Positions 63,014-64,000 of a DNA stretch of 64,000 nt are shown here, piece by piece (within the stretch, counting starts at the first letter, position 1; the number at the start of each line of letters is the position of its first letter). Under the pieces are notes generated by a model. It ran no database searches, was not told where the DNA came from, and worked only from the letters and a program-made list of their open reading frames with translations. The DNA is taken from positions 992,001 through 1,056,000 of the forward strand of contig JACRQF010000009.1 of assembly GCA_016222825.1 (NCBI GenBank). The letters are read 5' to 3'. A program made the position numbers and the translations under genes. The stretch is from Verrucomicrobiota bacterium (GTDB lineage Bacteria; Verrucomicrobiota; Verrucomicrobiia; CAIQCK01).

Positions 63014-63631
63014 TTACTGTTGTTTGCTGGTCGTGTATTTCGACCATTCGTAGTCGGCGTAAAGCGTCGGCGCGAATGGCGACTCGGAGATGCGCATCAA
63101 CAACCCCGGCTGCGGCGTGAACCGCTGCCACCACTGCTGGCGGGTGTGTTTGGTGTCGTCAAAGCTCCACAACCGGCCTTGGACCCATATTTCCACACCC
63201 ACGTCCATTCCGGCTTGGACAGTGGTGCCCGCCCACCGCTCCATCACCAAAGGATGCATAAACATGGCCACCACGTGCCGGCGGCCTTTCTTCACATAAA
63301 TATAGGTGTCACTGCCGGTGGCCATCACCTGTTGTTTGCCGCCCAGAAGCACAAACCATTTGACCTCGACGTCATCCGCCCACTCCGGCTGGCTGTCAAA
63401 CTCGCACTCGAACAGCTTCCAAGGCACCCGCCCCGCCTCGGTGCCGCCGCGACCGCTCTCCCCGCCGCCACTTCGCGGATTGTAACTGCGGATCTCAATC
63501 CGCTTGATCAGAAAGTCCACTTTCGGACCGGCGGTAGGCCGCGCCTGTGCGAACGCTTCGCTTGCGCCTGACACCAAAAGCGCCATGATCGCCGGCGCCA
63601 GCCACTGCAACGACCTCACATAGTTCTTCAT
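63014..63631 (-). CDS. secreted protein, Amuc_1102-like
   Basis: A 205-residue exported protein with a signal peptide (about 1-28, ending AFAQA) and a beta-rich mature part with KVDFLIKRIEIRSYN, WFVLLGGKQQVMATGSDTYIY and VEIWVQGRLWSF. No enzymatic motif is seen. Position before the PilM-PilN fusion matches Amuc_1102 in Akkermansia. GGAG lies 6 nt before ATG 63631; ATG 63643 has its ribosome site too close. It is the first gene of the leftward pilus operon, behind a candidate promoter. Confidence 0.65.
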   Translation of the reverse strand: MKNYVRSLQWLAPAIMALLVSGASEAFAQARPTAGPKVDFLIKRIEIRSYNPRSGGGESGRGGTEAGRVPWKLFECEFDSQPEWADDVEVKWFVLLGGKQQVMATGSDTYIYVKKGRRHVVAMFMHPLVMERWAGTTVQAGMDVGVEIWVQGRLWSFDDTKHTRQQWWQRFTPQPGLLMRISESPFAPTLYADYEWSKYTTSKQQ

Positions 63632-63706
63632 CGCGATCTCCATTTCCTTCGCCCGTCGAGAATTCTTCACAAACCGGTTCAACGGAAGTTTTTCAACTAT
63701 TCGCGC

Positions 63707-63735
63707 ACCTTACTGAAAACGCCACACACGGTCAA
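63707..63735 (-). promoter_or_regulatory. candidate promoter of the pilus-like operon
   Basis: On the minus strand TTGACC (63735-63730), 17-nt spacer, TAAGGT (63712-63707), about 75 nt before the ATG at 63631. The -35 matches consensus at five of six positions; the -10 is weaker. Confidence 0.45.
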
Positions 63736-63752
63736 CAAGAACAATTCCCGGC

Positions 63753-64000
63753 TCAGAGACTGCGCGCAAGGATTTCGCGCAGTTCGGACTGGCTGAGCAG
63801 GATCGGGTTGCTTTTCATGCTGCTGGCAGCGGCGGCTCTTTCAACCAATGCCGCGAAATGGCCCGGCTTGACGCCGTAGGCGCGCAGCGGCCCGATTTCC
63901 AGCTTCTCGCACAATTCGCCCACCCACGCCACGCCATCGTCCGCCGTTGCACAGGGATTACCAGTGAGCAGTTGCGCGACCTCGTCATAACGGCGCAGCG
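63753..64000 (-). CDS. C-terminus of an iron-containing alcohol dehydrogenase (partial)
   Basis: Entering from the right edge on the minus strand, 82 codons are in frame to TGA 63755-63753. The segment reads RYDEVAQLLTG, DDGVAWVGELCEKLEI, LRAYGVKPGHFAALVE, AAASSMKSNPILLSQSELREIL, the closing helices of group III iron-containing alcohol dehydrogenases. The catalytic iron ligands lie upstream outside the window. It probably reduces or oxidises a small alcohol/aldehyde in the cytoplasm. It is upstream of the pilus-like block, in the same direction, but the intervening promoter separates them. Confidence 0.8.
   Translation of the reverse strand, partial: LRRYDEVAQLLTGNPCATADDGVAWVGELCEKLEIGPLRAYGVKPGHFAALVERAAAASSMKSNPILLSQSELREILARSL

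Overview
The window is GC-rich, densely coded bacterial DNA and most likely comes from an environmental member of the Verrucomicrobiota, perhaps the Pedosphaera/Limisphaera side. I infer this from the combination of content: an Akkermansia Amuc_1098-1102-like pilus gene block in the same order, a PEP-CTERM protein, many secreted hydrolases, Tat-signal oxidoreductases, a kinase fused to a sulfatase-modifying-factor domain, and lipid A/LPS genes. No rRNA, tRNA or CRISPR array was seen.

Layout. 1-14.2 kb is a patchwork: the RGG tail of an upstream gene, a diheme cytochrome, a sialidase-like protein, a PEP-CTERM protein, a Gfo/Idh/MocA - SnoaL-like - GHMP kinase operon, a DUF4143 ATPase behind a perfect palindrome, a frameshifted MazF toxin with a putative antitoxin, gene remnants, an esterase, a YebC regulator, a 21-nt palindromic repeat array and a lower-GC membrane protein. 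14.2-19.5 kb pairs a GH127 beta-L-arabinofuranosidase with a rare nucleotidyltransferase-galactokinase fusion. 19.6-31.3 kb is a leftward gene train: repeat-bearing secreted protein, DUF4175-like giant, TPR protein, small secreted protein, FHA-MoxR ATPase, LpxK, WaaF. 31.5-45.8 kb holds a PHP phosphatase, a giant AsmA-like protein, a coiled-coil/TPR protein, a GH5-like hydrolase with an inserted CBM, a Cys-rich secreted protein and a kinase-LRR-FGE protein. 45.8-51.4 kb is a leftward row of ceramidase-like, Tat-DegT, Tat-AKR, tetraheme cytochrome and homocysteine methyltransferase genes. 51.5-64 kb has a TMTC-like membrane protein, rho, coaE, a stand-alone 5'-3' exonuclease, the five-gene type IV pilus/Amuc-like block, and the end of an iron-containing alcohol dehydrogenase.

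Several genes work together. LpxK and WaaF build lipid A/LPS core. The pilus block encodes a PilM-PilN fusion, two single-pass inner-membrane proteins and a PilQ-type secretin. GH127 with the sugar kinase/pyrophosphorylase suggests pentose release and direct activation. Throughout, short palindromic repeats sit between and even inside genes, and several genes have promoter-like sequences ending only 6-16 nt before the start codon with no Shine-Dalgarno sequence.
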